Below, one piece after another: positions 6,125-6,978 of a stretch of 6,978 nt of DNA (the first letter of the stretch is position 1; each line of letters begins with the position of its first letter). The notes under the pieces were generated by a model. That model saw only the letters and a program-made list of their open reading frames with translations, had not been told where the DNA came from and searched no databases. The stretch comes from Acidimicrobiia bacterium. GTDB lineage: Bacteria > Actinomycetota > Acidimicrobiia > Spongiisociales > ZC4RG35. The stretch spans positions 1-6,978 of the forward strand of contig JAOUGY010000199.1 in assembly GCA_029865445.1 (NCBI GenBank), given 5' to 3'. A program made the translations under genes and the position numbers.

Positions 6125-6978
6125 TCAGCCGACGCCGATCTCCTCGCCGCAGTCCTCGTCGGTCCAGTCGTCGTCTGTCCAGTCGCCGTCGGTCCAGCGG
6201 TCGTCTGTTTCTTCGGTCCAGTCGTCGTTTGTCTCGTCGGTCCAGTCGCCGTCGGTCTCGTCATCCCAGGTGTCGCCCGATGCTTCCACGGCTGCGTCGT
6301 GGTCGGTCTCGCCGCCGGGATGGTCCGCGCCGGTGAGACCCGCCCGGACTCCGTCCTGTATCCAATCGGCGAACGCCGGAACCTCGGTGAACACTCCGGG
6401 CGAGTAGCCACATTCGAGTCCCCAACTCACGACACCGGCGAGTTTCGGTCGGCCGTCCTCGCCGACGATGGAGAGCGGCCCGCCACTGTCGCCGTAGCAC
6501 GAGCCCTCTCCGGTACCTTCCGCACAGAGCTCCCTGGCCGCCTGCAACGAGGCGTCGTCTCCGAACTCGTGGGCGGCGAGCGCCGCCGCGCAGGTCGAGT
6601 CGTCGAGGAGGGGGACCTGTGCCGAGAGCAGGATCTGTGTTCCCGCCTCGTCGTACTCGCTGGTGGCGCCCCATCCCGACACCACCGCCTCGACGGCTGC
6701 CGCAACGTCGTCGGCGGAGGCGAGATCGAGCGTCTGAACCGCCGGGCCGAGATCGAGCGGTTCAGACAGCACCAGCAAAGCAACGTCGGCGCTGTCGTCG
6801 AAGCCGTCGGGGTGGTCGATGACTCGAGCGACCGTGCGGTCCTGGCCTTGGCTGTCGGTGTGATCGCTGACACCGGCACGCACGGCGAGGTCGGCTGTGG
6901 GCACGCCGGCGACGCAGTGGGACGCCGTCAGAATCACGGATGGATCGATGATCGAGCCGCCACACATGTGACCCCCTC
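6125..6978 (-). CDS. Secreted S1 (chymotrypsin-fold) serine protease with acidic Trp-rich tail, N-terminus cut off
   Basis: The frame stays open to the right edge (Gly-Gly-His before the Met at 6967), so that Met is internal and the signal peptide, propeptide and activation site lie outside. Numbering from this Met, CGGSIIDPSVILTASHC (2-18) holds catalytic His17, DVALLVL holds Asp61, and GDSGGPL (159-165) holds Ser161. Cysteines at 2/18, 126/148 and 157/186 match the conserved S1 disulfides, as expected for an exported protein. The residue six before the catalytic Ser (position 189 in chymotrypsin numbering) is Gly155, not the Asp of trypsin, so Arg/Lys preference is not supported. The S1 domain ends at about 207 (FADWI); a short linker leads to an Asp/Trp/Thr repeat tail from about 231, then a Cys273 and a Gly-rich end. 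The gene converges on dnaE2. The substrate is unknown. Confidence 0.93.
   Translation of the reverse strand, partial: GGHMCGGSIIDPSVILTASHCVAGVPTADLAVRAGVSDHTDSQGQDRTVARVIDHPDGFDDSADVALLVLSEPLDLGPAVQTLDLASADDVAAAVEAVVSGWGATSEYDEAGTQILLSAQVPLLDDSTCAAALAAHEFGDDASLQAARELCAEGTGEGSCYGDSGGPLSIVGEDGRPKLAGVVSWGLECGYSPGVFTEVPAFADWIQDGVRAGLTGADHPGGETDHDAAVEASGDTWDDETDGDWTDETNDDWTEETDDRWTDGDWTDDDWTDEDCGEEIGVG
6155..6277 (-). repeat. Tandem repeats encoding an Asp/Thr/Trp-rich protease tail
   Basis: In the protease frame, Trp occurs at residues 234, 242, 250, 258, 263 and 268, each in a DWTD/E-like context. The unit is thus about 8 residues for the first copies and 5 for the last ones. At DNA level this shows as recurring TCGGTCCAGTCG-type blocks (24-bp and 15-bp periods) with synonymous and small changes, pointing to duplication followed by drift. 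The segment is strongly acidic and probably disordered. Confidence 0.8.

Noticed and set aside
6965..6967. ATG as the true start of the serine protease.
   Set aside because: It lies immediately before the Cys42-equivalent CGGS motif, inside the S1 domain, and the frame stays open to the window edge. The true start is outside.

Overview
This is a GC-rich, gene-dense stretch that looks chromosomal. It probably comes from a high-GC Gram-positive bacterium (Actinomycetota, perhaps an Acidimicrobiia-like lineage). Supporting signs are GC-biased wobble codons, a Gram-positive-type LexA box (CGAAC-N4-GTTCG), an LPxTG-anchored surface protein with a Thr-rich stalk, a dnaE2 polymerase, and gene starts that lack Shine-Dalgarno sequences but have TANNNT hexamers 6-8 bases upstream, as in leaderless actinobacterial genes. 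The taxon is an inference; no rRNA or other marker is present.

Layout, left to right: (1) 1-447 (+), the 3' end of a cell-wall-anchored surface protein (end of an SdrD/Cna-B-like domain, Thr/Ser/Pro stalk, LPFTG sorting signal). (2) A perfect 16-bp hairpin at 475-510 lies between this gene and the convergent next one. (3) 523-1779 (-), a complete FAD-dependent amine oxidase. (4) A 62-bp divergent promoter region at 1780-1841 with an operator-like dyad. (5) 1842-2711 (+), a complete 289-aa protein that I cannot name; parts of it faintly recall class II aminoacyl-tRNA synthetases. (6) A consensus SOS box at 2717-2734 overlapping a -10 element, directly before (7) dnaE2 at 2748-6077 (+), the error-prone translesion DNA polymerase (ImuC). 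(8) A perfect 12-bp GC hairpin at 6089-6117 before the convergent (9) 6125-6978 (-), a secreted-type S1 serine protease cut by the right edge, with an unusual Asp/Trp/Thr repeat tail.

The genes do not form one pathway. The best-supported regulatory story is SOS control of dnaE2: LexA would cover the core promoter, and the mRNA probably starts at or within two bases of the GTG codon. No imuA or imuB partner is in the window, so dnaE2 stands as its own unit, as in mycobacteria. The two outer genes encode surface or secreted proteins facing inward toward the central block. No stretch over 300 bases lacks a gene. I see no tRNA, rRNA, CRISPR array, transposase or attachment site. I did not find a clearly new multi-gene system; the most open items are the unnamed 289-aa protein, the protease tail and the PHP domain of DnaE2.
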